A stretch of DNA of 64,000 bases. Source: Sinorhizobium terangae (lineage in GTDB: Bacteria; Pseudomonadota; Alphaproteobacteria; Rhizobiales; Rhizobiaceae). The first letter of the stretch is position 1; each line of letters begins with the position of its first letter. Below the pieces are notes generated by a model, which did no database searches, was not told the origin of the DNA, and saw nothing but the letters and a program-made list of their open reading frames with translations. Below are positions 36,582 to 46,054 of this stretch, piece by piece. Made by a program: the position numbers and the translations under genes. Location of the stretch: the NCBI RefSeq assembly GCF_009601505.1, contig NZ_WITC01000124.1:1-64000 (forward strand), given 5' to 3'.

Positions 36582-36971
36582 TTAGACGTCTTCGTCCTCA
36601 TCGGAGACGCCGATGAGGTCGCTCATATCGTCGTCGTCCTCGTCTTCGTCGGTCTCCAGGAAGGTGTCGTCGTCGTCGCCGTCGATCTCGACATCGTCGT
36701 CACCGAGATCCGGCAGGTCGTCGCCGCCCGATGCCTCGTCGTCGGCATCCTCGAGCGAGACGAGCTCGACTTCCGTGTTCTCCGTATCGACTTCCGTTAC
36801 GTCTTCCTCTTCCTCCTTCTCGAGCACCTTGGCGACGGAGCTCTCCTCGAAGAAGGACAGCGGATAGGACTTGCCCGTATAGGGGGAGACGATCGGATCA
36901 CGGTTCAGATCGTAGAATTTGCGCCCCGTTTCCGGGTCGATGCGCTTTGTTCCAAGTTCCGGTTTTGCCAC
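36582..36971 (-). CDS. TIGR02300 family protein (FYDLN acid protein)
   Basis: A 129-residue protein. The first 40 residues carry the family signature, AKPELGTKRIDPETGRKFYD then LNRDPIVSPYTGKSYP, and the rest is an extremely acidic Asp/Glu tail. The N-terminus resembles a small zinc-ribbon-like fold but has lost the cysteines. The family is found in Alphaproteobacteria and its function is unknown. The start is GTG with AAGAGG upstream. It lies upstream of and divergent from aroA, a conserved link. Confidence 0.9.
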   Translation of the reverse strand: MAKPELGTKRIDPETGRKFYDLNRDPIVSPYTGKSYPLSFFEESSVAKVLEKEEEEDVTEVDTENTEVELVSLEDADDEASGGDDLPDLGDDDVEIDGDDDDTFLETDEDEDDDDMSDLIGVSDEDEDV

Positions 36972-37077
36972 AGTCAAAGCCTCTTGAATGGCCGGACGAA
37001 CCGGCTCTTGCCGGAAAGCCGGCGGGTGGAAAGTTATCAAGCTTATGATGATTAGCCGGTCCCCATAATCGTCTTGA

Positions 37078-38624
<1,547 letters not shown>

Positions 38625-38625
<1 letters not shown>

Positions 38626-39263
38626 TGACTTTCATAATCGCCATCGACGGGCCCGCTGCGGCCGGCAAGGGAACGCTCTCACGCCGGGTTGCCGAGGAAT
38701 ACGGTTTCCACCACCTCGATACCGGGCTTACCTATCGCGCCACCGCCAAGGCGCTTCTCGATGCCGGGCTGCCGCTCGATGACGAGGCGGTTGCCGAGAA
38801 GATGGCGCGCAATGTCGACCTTTCCGGTCTCGACCGGTCGGTGCTGTCCGCCCACGCGATCGGCGAGGCGGCGTCGAAGATCGCGGTGATGCCAGCCGTT
38901 CGTCGCGCGCTCGTCGAGGCACAGCGCGCGTTTTCGCGGCGGGAACCCGGAGCCGTGCTCGACGGGCGCGATATCGGCACCGTCGTCTGCCCTGACGCCG
39001 CCGTGAAGCTCTACGTGACGGCCTCGCCGGAAGTCAGGGCGAAACGGCGTTACGACGAGATCGTCGCCGGCGGTGGCTCGGCCGATTACGACGCGATCTT
39101 CGCGGATGTGAAAAAGCGCGACGAGCGCGATATGGGCCGGGCCGACAGCCCGCTTCGGCCGGCCGCGGATGCGCACTTGCTTGACACTTCCGAAATGAGT
39201 ATAGAGGCGGCATTCCAGGCGGCGAAGACGTTGATCGACGCGGCCTTGCAAAGGAAGATTTGA
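38625..39263 (+). CDS. cmk: Cytidylate kinase
   Basis: A 212-residue kinase. The P-loop is [17 protein letters not shown], and [20 protein letters not shown] is the CMP-binding signature. It phosphorylates CMP and dCMP to the diphosphates. The start codon ATG shares its first base with the last base of the aroA stop (TGATGA), so translation is coupled; a TTG one codon earlier is unlikely. rpsA follows after about 160 bp. The order aroA-cmk-rpsA is widespread. Confidence 0.95.
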
Positions 39264-39425
39264 AGAAAGCCATCATCGGCTCCTGCCGGATCGCCTTCTT
39301 TTAAAGCCTGAAATTCCGTCCACGCGCCGGATTGCTCCTTTAAGTGGGGCGGACTGGGTTCAGGCCAGTTTAACGCTAACCCCCGGCGCATGTGCGTCTC
39401 TTCTTGAGATGCATCAGGAGATTTT

Positions 39426-41132
39426 ATGTCTGCAACCAACCCCACCCGTGATGATTTCGCGGCGCTTCTCGAAGAGTCCTTCGCCAAGACGGACCTCGCC
39501 GAAGGCTATGTCGCCAAGGGCGTCATCACCGCGATCGAAAAGGACGTCGCAATCGTCGACGTCGGTCTGAAGGTCGAAGGCCGCGTGCCGCTGAAGGAAT
39601 TCGGCGCCAAGGCCAAGGACGGCTCGCTCAAGGTCGGCGACGAAGTCGAAGTCTACGTCGAGCGCATCGAAAACGCGCTCGGCGAAGCCGTTCTGTCGCG
39701 CGAAAAGGCTCGCCGCGAAGAAAGCTGGCAGCGCCTGGAAGTGAAGTTCGAAGCCGGCGAACGCGTCGAAGGCATCATCTTCAACCAGGTCAAGGGCGGC
39801 TTCACCGTCGATCTCGACGGCGCCGTAGCCTTCCTGCCGCGTTCGCAGGTCGACATCCGCCCGATCCGCGACGTGACCCCGCTGATGCACAACCCGCAGC
39901 CCTTCGAAATCCTCAAGATGGACAAGCGCCGCGGCAACATCGTGGTCTCGCGCCGTACGGTTCTGGAAGAATCCCGCGCCGAGCAGCGTTCTGAAATCGT
40001 TCAGAACCTCGAGGAAGGCCAGGTTGTCGAGGGTGTCGTCAAGAACATCACCGATTACGGTGCGTTCGTCGACCTCGGCGGCATCGACGGCCTGCTGCAC
40101 GTCACCGACATGGCATGGCGTCGCGTCAACCATCCGTCGGAAATCCTGAACATCGGCCAGCAGGTCAAGGTTCAGATCATCCGCATCAACCAGGAAACCC
40201 ACCGCATCTCGCTCGGCATGAAGCAGCTCGAGTCCGATCCGTGGGATGGCATCGGCGCGAAGTATCCGGTCGGCAAGAAGATCTCCGGTACCGTCACGAA
40301 CATCACCGACTACGGTGCGTTCGTCGAGCTGGAGCCGGGCATCGAAGGCCTGATCCACATCTCCGAAATGTCCTGGACCAAGAAGAACGTTCACCCCGGC
40401 AAGATCCTGTCCACCAGCCAGGAAGTCGACGTTGTCGTTCTCGAAGTCGATCCGACCAAGCGTCGTATCTCGCTCGGCCTCAAGCAGACGCTCGAGAACC
40501 CGTGGCAGGCATTCGCGCATAGCCACCCGGCTGGCACCGAAGTCGAAGGCGAAGTCAAGAACAAGACCGAATTCGGCCTGTTCATCGGCCTCGACGGCGA
40601 TGTCGACGGCATGGTCCACCTCTCCGACCTCGACTGGAACCGTCCGGGCGAGCAGGTCATCGAAGAATACAACAAGGGCGATGTCGTCCGTGCTGTCGTT
40701 CTCGATGTGGACGTCGAGAAGGAGCGCATCTCGCTCGGCATCAAGCAGCTCGGCAAGGATTCTGTCGGTGAAGCTGCCGCCTCCGGCGAACTGCGCAAGA
40801 ACGCCGTTGTTTCGGCCGAAGTCATCGCGATCAACGATGGTGGCATCGAAGTGAAGCTCGTGAACCACGAAGACATCACCTCGTTCATCCGTCGTGCGGA
40901 CCTGTCGCGTGACCGTGACGAACAGCGTCCGGAGCGCTTCTCGGTTGGTCAGGTTGTCGACGCCCGCGTCACCAACTTCTCCAAGAAGGACCGCAAGATC
41001 CAGCTGTCGATCAAGGCCCTGGAAATCGCGGAAGAGAAGGAAGCCGTCGCTCAGTTCGGTTCGTCCGACTCCGGCGCTTCGCTCGGCGACATTCTCGGCG
41101 CCGCTCTGAAGAACCGCCAGACCAACGAGTAA
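39426..41132 (+). CDS. rpsA: 30S ribosomal protein S1
   Basis: A 568-residue protein with six S1 repeats. The clearest are repeat 3 (VVKNITDYGAFVDLGGIDGL) and repeat 4 (TVTNITDYGAFVELEPGIEG). The first two repeats bind the ribosome and the later ones bind mRNA, which lets S1 recruit leaders with weak ribosome sites. The ribosome site is CAGGAG, 6 nt before ATG. Codon use is strongly biased, as expected of a highly expressed gene. A strong terminator ends the unit. Confidence 0.97.
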   Translation: MSATNPTRDDFAALLEESFAKTDLAEGYVAKGVITAIEKDVAIVDVGLKVEGRVPLKEFGAKAKDGSLKVGDEVEVYVERIENALGEAVLSREKARREESWQRLEVKFEAGERVEGIIFNQVKGGFTVDLDGAVAFLPRSQVDIRPIRDVTPLMHNPQPFEILKMDKRRGNIVVSRRTVLEESRAEQRSEIVQNLEEGQVVEGVVKNITDYGAFVDLGGIDGLLHVTDMAWRRVNHPSEILNIGQQVKVQIIRINQETHRISLGMKQLESDPWDGIGAKYPVGKKISGTVTNITDYGAFVELEPGIEGLIHISEMSWTKKNVHPGKILSTSQEVDVVVLEVDPTKRRISLGLKQTLENPWQAFAHSHPAGTEVEGEVKNKTEFGLFIGLDGDVDGMVHLSDLDWNRPGEQVIEEYNKGDVVRAVVLDVDVEKERISLGIKQLGKDSVGEAAASGELRKNAVVSAEVIAINDGGIEVKLVNHEDITSFIRRADLSRDRDEQRPERFSVGQVVDARVTNFSKKDRKIQLSIKALEIAEEKEAVAQFGSSDSGASLGDILGAALKNRQTNE

Positions 41133-41155
41133 TCGTTGCGGATCTGAAAATAACG

Positions 41156-41188
41156 AGCCCGCGGAGAGCGATCTCCGCGGGCTTTTTC
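41156..41188 (+). terminator. Terminator after rpsA
   Basis: Perfect 12-bp stem AGCCCGCGGAGA/TCTCCGCGGGCT with loop gcga, followed by TTTTTCGTT. Confidence 0.93.
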
Positions 41189-41211
41189 GTTGAGCGCGAT
41201 AGGAGCCTACT

Positions 41212-41314
41212 TGCATGTTTCCTTAAATCGTAGCCGATTTAAGGATAAAAACATGCAGCAATTCAAAGCGCTACAGCGTCCAATGCGCGTCTGATAAGAC
41301 GCGCGGCGCTGTAG
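41212..41314 (+). repeat. Two-hairpin intergenic repeat R1, copy 6
   Basis: A near-complete copy of 103 bp. Hairpin 1 is TGCATGTTTCCTTAAATCG with CGATTTAAGG and AAACATGCA. The linker is CAATTCAAAGCGCTACAG. Hairpin 2 has GCGCGTCT/AGACGCGC with loop GATA and closes with CGCTGTAG. It ends 4 bp before the stop of the next minus-strand gene. Confidence 0.9.
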
Positions 41315-41317
41315 AGG

Positions 41318-42955
41318 CTAACCAAGGCCGCCGAGCTTTCTGTAGAGATCATAGGCATCGATGACGCCGGGCTCGTCGCTCTTCTCTTCCGCTCCACCGT
41401 CCGAGGATTCCCTGGGCGCTTGGCGATCGCCTTCGTCGTCCTCTGCGTCCGCTCCGGCATCGTCTTCGCTGTCACTCGCGTGTTCCTGCCAGTCGGCCCT
41501 CCCAGCAGCATCTTCGGCGTCCGCCTTGGCCGGAGGGTAGGGAACGAGGGCGAACGGTATCGCCTCGCGGGGAAGCCCGTTTTCGACGAGACGGGTGATC
41601 ATCTGCTGCAACGTCGGATCGTCGCCGGGATTTGAGGTTCTCGCTTGAATCGCCGAGCGCGGTGCCGCCATCTTGTCCGGTTGGTCGGCGGATCCCGGGT
41701 TGCTCATCGGAACGGCCTCGGCCGTCTCGTTTCGGGCGCGCACCAGCGGCGAATGTTCCGCCGCATCGCTTTCCGCCGGCGCCGCCGGCATCCGCTCGCC
41801 GGTCTCACCGCCCTTCGGTTCCGCCAGCTTTCCGTTCTCGACCAAGATTTCGGGAAGGGCGAGGCCCTCTCGGACAAGCGCTTTTACGGCGTCGGAGGAT
41901 AAACGCGCAGCCTGACCGACGGGTTCGGCGCGTGGACCAGCAGGTCGCGTGCCGTTCCCGTCGCCTTCCGGGTCGGGCGCGGGGCGCCCGTAGGTGCCGT
42001 CCGTGTCGAGCCCGTGGTCGTCAGCCGCTGCGGCAACCCCGCCTTCGGCCAAGGCCTTCTCGGCGTCGCTTGCCGGATCGGCGTCTTCCGGCATGGCGGG
42101 GAGGGGTGGGTCGGACGCAGGGGCGTCGAAGCTCTCCGCTTCGCCAGCCGTGTTGGCGACCTCGATGCTGGTGTCGGCCACTTCGCCTTCTGGCAGCGTT
42201 TCTGTGAGCGCCGCATCGGTTTCAGCCACTTCACCCTGCGTGGCGCCGCCTGTAATCGGTGCCGCTGTCTCCATCTCCGGATTGGCCGAAACGAGCGTCC
42301 GCTGCGCGCGCGTATCCGGCGTCTGCTTGGCATCCGATCGCTTGGCGTCCTTCGGCGCATCGTCCCGCGCTTCCTCGATCATCGCCTCGACCGGGTCGCC
42401 CTCGTCGTCTGCGCTGAAGGTCTTCTTCAGAATCGACTGAAGCAGTGCGATATCGCTGGATGCGGACGCTTTTATTGCGGCGAACTGGGGCGGCGCGGCT
42501 GCCTGCACCGGCAGATTGCGGATCGCTTCCCTTGCCTGAGATTGCGGAAGTCCTGCATCGGCGCCTGCTGGTGCGGTTCTTTCGCCGTGGCTGGACGGCA
42601 TGGCGGTTAGCACGGCGAGGCGGTGTGCGAGATTGCGTCCGCCGAGTTGCCGCTCCAGGAGTAGCCGCTCCGGCATCGGCATGGATTGAAGGAAACCGAT
42701 CAAGCGCTTGACGAAGTCGCGGCCGCTTTCCTGCGGCAAGGGCGGAAACCTGAGGATGCGCGCCAAGTCCTCCATCAGCCGCACCAGCGCGTCCCTGGAA
42801 AGCACCTCCTTGCCGGATAGATGACGGCTGAGCGCGTCGAGAATTTTCTGGATCGCCTCGGCGCGCTGACCCGATGGAAGCGCTGCATGGCGGATTTGCG
42901 ACTTGGTTTCGTCGCCTGGACCGATCGCGTTTCTGACGGTGAGAATGGGCAGCAT
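41318..42955 (-). CDS. Acidic low-complexity protein of unknown function
   Basis: A 545-residue protein. The N-terminal 130 residues look folded and helical (AEAIQKILDALSRHLSGKEV; FVKRLIGFLQSMPMPERLLL). About 300 residues of Ala/Glu/Asp/Pro-rich, probably disordered sequence follow, and then a C-terminal segment (DPTLQQMITRLVENGLPREA) before an acidic tail. No signal peptide or membrane helix is seen. I do not recognise the family. I start at 42955 (MLPILTVRNAIGPG), because the longer open frame reads through an R1 hairpin. Confidence 0.7.
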   Translation of the reverse strand: MLPILTVRNAIGPGDETKSQIRHAALPSGQRAEAIQKILDALSRHLSGKEVLSRDALVRLMEDLARILRFPPLPQESGRDFVKRLIGFLQSMPMPERLLLERQLGGRNLAHRLAVLTAMPSSHGERTAPAGADAGLPQSQAREAIRNLPVQAAAPPQFAAIKASASSDIALLQSILKKTFSADDEGDPVEAMIEEARDDAPKDAKRSDAKQTPDTRAQRTLVSANPEMETAAPITGGATQGEVAETDAALTETLPEGEVADTSIEVANTAGEAESFDAPASDPPLPAMPEDADPASDAEKALAEGGVAAAADDHGLDTDGTYGRPAPDPEGDGNGTRPAGPRAEPVGQAARLSSDAVKALVREGLALPEILVENGKLAEPKGGETGERMPAAPAESDAAEHSPLVRARNETAEAVPMSNPGSADQPDKMAAPRSAIQARTSNPGDDPTLQQMITRLVENGLPREAIPFALVPYPPAKADAEDAAGRADWQEHASDSEDDAGADAEDDEGDRQAPRESSDGGAEEKSDEPGVIDAYDLYRKLGGLG

Positions 42956-42971
42956 TCCGGTTTCCACTTCG

Positions 42972-43029
42972 TTACAGCGCCGCGCGTCCCTTAGACGCGC
43001 ATAGGCCGCTGTAGAACTTTGAATCGCTG
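42972..43029 (-). repeat. R1 repeat, copy 7 (hairpin 2 only)
   Basis: TTACAGCG/CGCTGTAG outer stem, GCGCGTC/GACGCGC inner stem, then the linker start AACTTTGAATCGCTG. Hairpin 1 is missing. It lies just upstream of the acidic protein gene. Confidence 0.8.
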
Positions 43030-43095
43030 TCGGAGGGCGCGTCATGCGCGTAACGGCCGGTCGGCCGAGCCAGCCACGGCTTGGCCGCGGAGACT

Positions 43096-43156
43096 GACAG
43101 CGCCTTGCGTCTTCAGGTGCGCAATGGACGCTGTAACGCTTTGAATTTTCGCATGT
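43096..43156 (-). repeat. R1 repeat, copy 8 (hairpin 2 only)
   Basis: GACAGCG/CGCTGTAA outer stem with an imperfect inner stem (TGCGTC/GTGCGCA), then ACGCTTTGAATTTTCGCATG. Hairpin 1 is decayed: a short gttaaggata remains. Confidence 0.7.
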
Positions 43157-43272
43157 AGGGCATGATCGTTAAGGATAAGCCAAAGGAGTTTATGAAATCT
43201 TAACCATACCGCCCGCTGCGCCGAGGCTGATGGGGGGCCTTGCGTGAGGGCCATTCCCGGTCCATCCTGCCC

Positions 43273-43373
43273 CTGCAGCGCCGCGCGTCCAATCGGACAC
43301 GCAAGGTCGCTGCAGCACTTTGAATTGCTGCATGATTTTGCCCTTGGATCGACTCCGATTTAAGGAATCATGC
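43273..43373 (-). repeat. R1 repeat, copy 9
   Basis: TGCAGCG/CGCTGCA outer stem, GCGCGTCC/GGACACGC inner stem with one mismatch, linker CACTTTGAATTG, and a diverged hairpin 1. With copies 7 and 8 it makes three copies in one orientation within 402 bp. The gap 42956-43395 is otherwise empty. Confidence 0.8.
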
Positions 43374-43395
43374 CGTCGCTTTCACGGAGCTGCCG

Positions 43396-43725
43396 ATGAC
43401 ATTTCGACCGCCGCAATCGCTGGGCCGCTTTGATACAAGGAGCGGCGTGAATGTGCTCGAATATGAGCTGATGGCGGAGCGTGCGGACGCGCTCGGTCGA
43501 AATGGCTTGAAGGTCGAAAGCGCAATTGCGGCGCTCAATCGGTTCGACAGGAGCAAGGACGGACCGGCCGTCCGTGAGCGCCTTCTCGACGAGGCGGCGG
43601 ACGCTGTCTGGGCCTTCCTCATTCAGCGCGAGATATGCGGCCTGCGCGACAGTCGCGACGCTGTCCGCCGCTATGGCATTCCAAAGGAGGTCATGGCCCG
43701 CCTCGGAATCGTCAGAAAGCGATAA
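43396..43725 (+). CDS. DUF6665-like small protein
   Basis: A 109-residue helical protein: MTFRPPQSLGRFDTRSG, then VNVLEYELMAERADALGRNG and EAADAVWAFLIQREICGLRD. The last part (AVRRYGIPKEVMARLGIV) is typical of an alphaproteobacterial family I recall as DUF6665. Its function is unknown. GGAG lies 7-8 nt before the ATG. It is convergent with the next gene, whose stop is 5 bp away. Confidence 0.75.
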   Translation: MTFRPPQSLGRFDTRSGVNVLEYELMAERADALGRNGLKVESAIAALNRFDRSKDGPAVRERLLDEAADAVWAFLIQREICGLRDSRDAVRRYGIPKEVMARLGIVRKR

Positions 43726-43730
43726 TCAGC

Positions 43731-44783
43731 CTACTGCTGTGATCCAGCCAGCTTGCGCCTGATGAAGTCGTAGATGCCATCTTCGTCGACGTGAAGAACG
43801 AAGAGATCGCGTGCCTCGTCTGCCTGCTTCTCGGCCTGCTTTTCGCCGTCCTCATGGATCGCCGCCATCAGGCTCGCCTCTTCCTTGGTGATGCCGGCGT
43901 TGTCACGCTCACTGCCTCGGCTTTCCGAGGCAGTCTGCTCGTTGTCGCGGTCATCGTTCCGCGCCTGCGTTTCCGCGACCTCGGCGCCGGCGGCGAGAAC
44001 GGTCAGCATCTCGGCTGCATCGATGCCTTCTTCCTCGGGCGCTGCCTTTCCGGCGTCGGTATCGGCGGCGACCTCGTTCCGCTTCCTTACGGCTTCATGC
44101 AGTTCCTTGACGTCGTCGAGCTTGTCCCTGGCTTCGAGCGCGCGGATCGTCTTCTCGCGCTCGGCATGGGTCTCCGCATCCTTGACGCGAGTCGGATCGC
44201 TCTCCGTCCGTTCGAGTTTCAGTTCCTCGAGCGATTTCGGATTGGCGGCATCCTCCAGCCGTTGCAGCACCTTTGCCGTTTCGACGGCGTTGAGCCCGCC
44301 ATCCTGCGCCTTCGTTTGCAGCGCCGCTTCAAGCTTGTCGTCTTCCGTGCCGTAGGGGTTCTTGATCGCGGCAAGGACTTCCGAGAGCGAAAGGTCGAGC
44401 GCATCGAGGCCGAGCGTCTTCTCGACCATGCGGATCCGTTCTGGCTCCAGACTGGAGAGAGCCTCTTCGAGCTGACGCCCGTAGGCGTAGGCCGATTGGC
44501 CATCCGCTCGCTCCAGGCCGACGAGCTCGCCGAGCTTGCCGGTCAGTTCGAGCTTGAGCTCCGTGACATCGAGCACGGCGCGATTGAAAAAGTGGTTGTT
44601 GATCTTGTCGTTGGCGGCCTTCTGTGCCTCGTCCGACTTGATCCGCGCCTTGAGGATCTTGTCCTCCTTGGTCGCTTTCGCCTTTTCCTCTTCCTCCGCG
44701 CGGCGTTTTTCGATGTCCTCGATGATCGAGCCCACGAGGGTGGTCGAGACGGTCGCGCTTGCCTGCTGGGTCGGAAGCAGCAT
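43731..44783 (-). CDS. Charged coiled-coil protein of unknown function
   Basis: A 350-residue, highly charged protein. Residues about 20-65 (IEDIEKRRAEEEEKAKATKE) and 175-250 are likely coiled coils. A more ordered part around residues 70-165 contains LDVTELKLELTGKLGELVGL and SLSEVLAAIKNPYGTEDDK. The end, LFVLHVDEDGIYDFIRRKLA, looks like a conserved short motif. No signal peptide or membrane segment is seen. I do not recognise the family. It may be lineage-specific, like the acidic protein nearby. Confidence 0.65.
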   Translation of the reverse strand: MLLPTQQASATVSTTLVGSIIEDIEKRRAEEEEKAKATKEDKILKARIKSDEAQKAANDKINNHFFNRAVLDVTELKLELTGKLGELVGLERADGQSAYAYGRQLEEALSSLEPERIRMVEKTLGLDALDLSLSEVLAAIKNPYGTEDDKLEAALQTKAQDGGLNAVETAKVLQRLEDAANPKSLEELKLERTESDPTRVKDAETHAEREKTIRALEARDKLDDVKELHEAVRKRNEVAADTDAGKAAPEEEGIDAAEMLTVLAAGAEVAETQARNDDRDNEQTASESRGSERDNAGITKEEASLMAAIHEDGEKQAEKQADEARDLFVLHVDEDGIYDFIRRKLAGSQQ

Positions 44784-45013
44784 CGTTTCAATCCGCCATC
44801 TGATTGTACCGGTCTGAAACGATAGGCGGCCGAGGTTAACTGCGCCTTAATGATGCCGAGGTTGCCTGCCTTCCGAAGATACGGCGAACATCTTCGCCGT
44901 ATCTGTGCGAGCGCAGTCCTTCTGCGATGCGCGACGCGGCAGCTTGCCCAGTCGCAGCTTCAAAAACCAAGGAAGCTCGGCGGAAGTGCCGCCGCGCCTC
45001 GTTCGAGCGGGCC

Positions 45014-45466
45014 CTACCAGCCGCGGATCATGACGCCCCCGTAATAGCCCGGTCGGTAGTACCGATGGCCGTAACCGGGGCCATAGTACCGGTACGGATA
45101 GTAGCCGCGATAATACCGATAGGGATAGTAACCGGGGTAATAGCCCGGGCCGTAATAGCGGGTCCCGTAATAATATCGGTTCCCATAGTAGTAGGGCCCC
45201 GGATAGTATCCGACACCCGGCCCGAAATAGAAGCTGATTCCGGCCCGGCGATAGCCGGGATGGTAGCCCGGCCAGCCACCATAGTAGCCGCCCCGCCAGC
45301 GCGGATAATAGCCCCAGCCGCGATGGGTGACGGTCTGGACATCTGCGGGTGGCCCGATTGCTATATCGAGCACCGGACGCGGCATGGCCTGGGCAGGCGC
45401 GACAGGGGGAATCATGGAGGCGGCCGCCAGCGCGCAGCTCATAACGAAATTCCGAAATCCCGTCAT
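45014..45466 (-). CDS. Secreted glycine/tyrosine-rich protein
   Basis: A 150-residue protein with a signal peptide (FVMSCALAAASMIPPVAPAQA) and a mature part dominated by Tyr, Gly, Pro and Arg. I count about 34 tyrosines, mostly as YY pairs such as GYYPYRYYGPGYGH. The pattern resembles other small exported Y/G-rich proteins of rhizobia, whose function is unknown; surface or matrix roles are plausible. GAGGAAAA precedes the ATG. The longer open frame upstream lacks a signal peptide. Confidence 0.75.
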   Translation of the reverse strand: MTGFRNFVMSCALAAASMIPPVAPAQAMPRPVLDIAIGPPADVQTVTHRGWGYYPRWRGGYYGGWPGYHPGYRRAGISFYFGPGVGYYPGPYYYGNRYYYGTRYYGPGYYPGYYPYRYYRGYYPYRYYGPGYGHRYYRPGYYGGVMIRGW

Positions 45467-45764
45467 TTTTTCCTCACTTTCCGAAAGACGTGCTTTCCGG
45501 TTTGTCCCCGCTCCATAGACGTTTGTTTTGGTTGGTTTATTCCATGACGTCGGGTCGCGCGCCGCGTGCTCAGCCAAAGGATTTCCGCGCCGATCAGCCG
45601 TCGGAGGAAGCATGCGCCTCTCCGGCACTCATGTCACTGAAATTCTTGCCCTATCCTTGCGCGCTGGACTGCTCCGACTGGACCGGCGGAAGGCGGGGCA
45701 CGACGAAGCGGAGCCACTCTCCGGTGCTTTTTCGTGATCCGACACGAAAACTTCAAAATGCCTG
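45467..45764. other. Intergenic region before tRNA-Leu
   Basis: About 300 bp between the Tyr-rich gene and the tRNA promoter. I see no gene with a ribosome site and family resemblance, and no clear repeat. Confidence 0.35.
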
Positions 45765-45793
45765 TTGACACTTCGGCCCGGGCCTTTTACATG
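45765..45793 (+). promoter_or_regulatory. Promoter of tRNA-Leu
   Basis: A perfect TTGACA at 45765-45770 and TACATG at 45788-45793 with 17 bp between. The tRNA begins about 11 bp later. Confidence 0.7.
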
Positions 45794-45803
45794 CCGGTCC
45801 GTC

Positions 45804-45888
45804 GCCCAGATGGCGGAATTGGTAGACGCGCAGGTTTCAGGTACCTGTGCCGCGAGGCGTGGAGGTTCGAGTCCTCTTCTGGGCACCA
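45804..45888 (+). tRNA. tRNA-Leu (anticodon CAG)
   Basis: 85 nt, class II tRNA with a variable arm and an encoded CCA end. The acceptor stem GCCCAGA pairs with TCTGGGC. The anticodon stem CAGGT/ACCTG encloses TTCAGGT, giving CAG. The T-arm has GGTTCGAGTCC. It reads the CUG codon, which is very common in these genes. Confidence 0.97.
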
Positions 45889-45934
45889 AATTCCGATTTC
45901 AGACTGCCTCGCGCGGTCGTGAAACGCAAAAAAG

Positions 45935-45957
45935 AGCCCGGCCCGCCGGGCTTTTTT
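45935..45957 (+). terminator. Terminator after tRNA-Leu
   Basis: Stem AGCCCGG/CCGGGCT with loop cccg and a T6 run. Confidence 0.9.
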
Positions 45958-46054
45958 GTTGTCTGGCGTGTTGTGGTGGCCTTGCGCGGCCTTCATTTGA
46001 AGCCATCGCGGCCCACGCGAAGACGCCTGGCGGGCATGGGAGCTGTTCACCGCT

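Noticed and set aside
42956-43045. 30-residue N-terminal extension of the acidic protein
   Set aside because: It reads through an R1 hairpin. The next ATG gives a more natural start.
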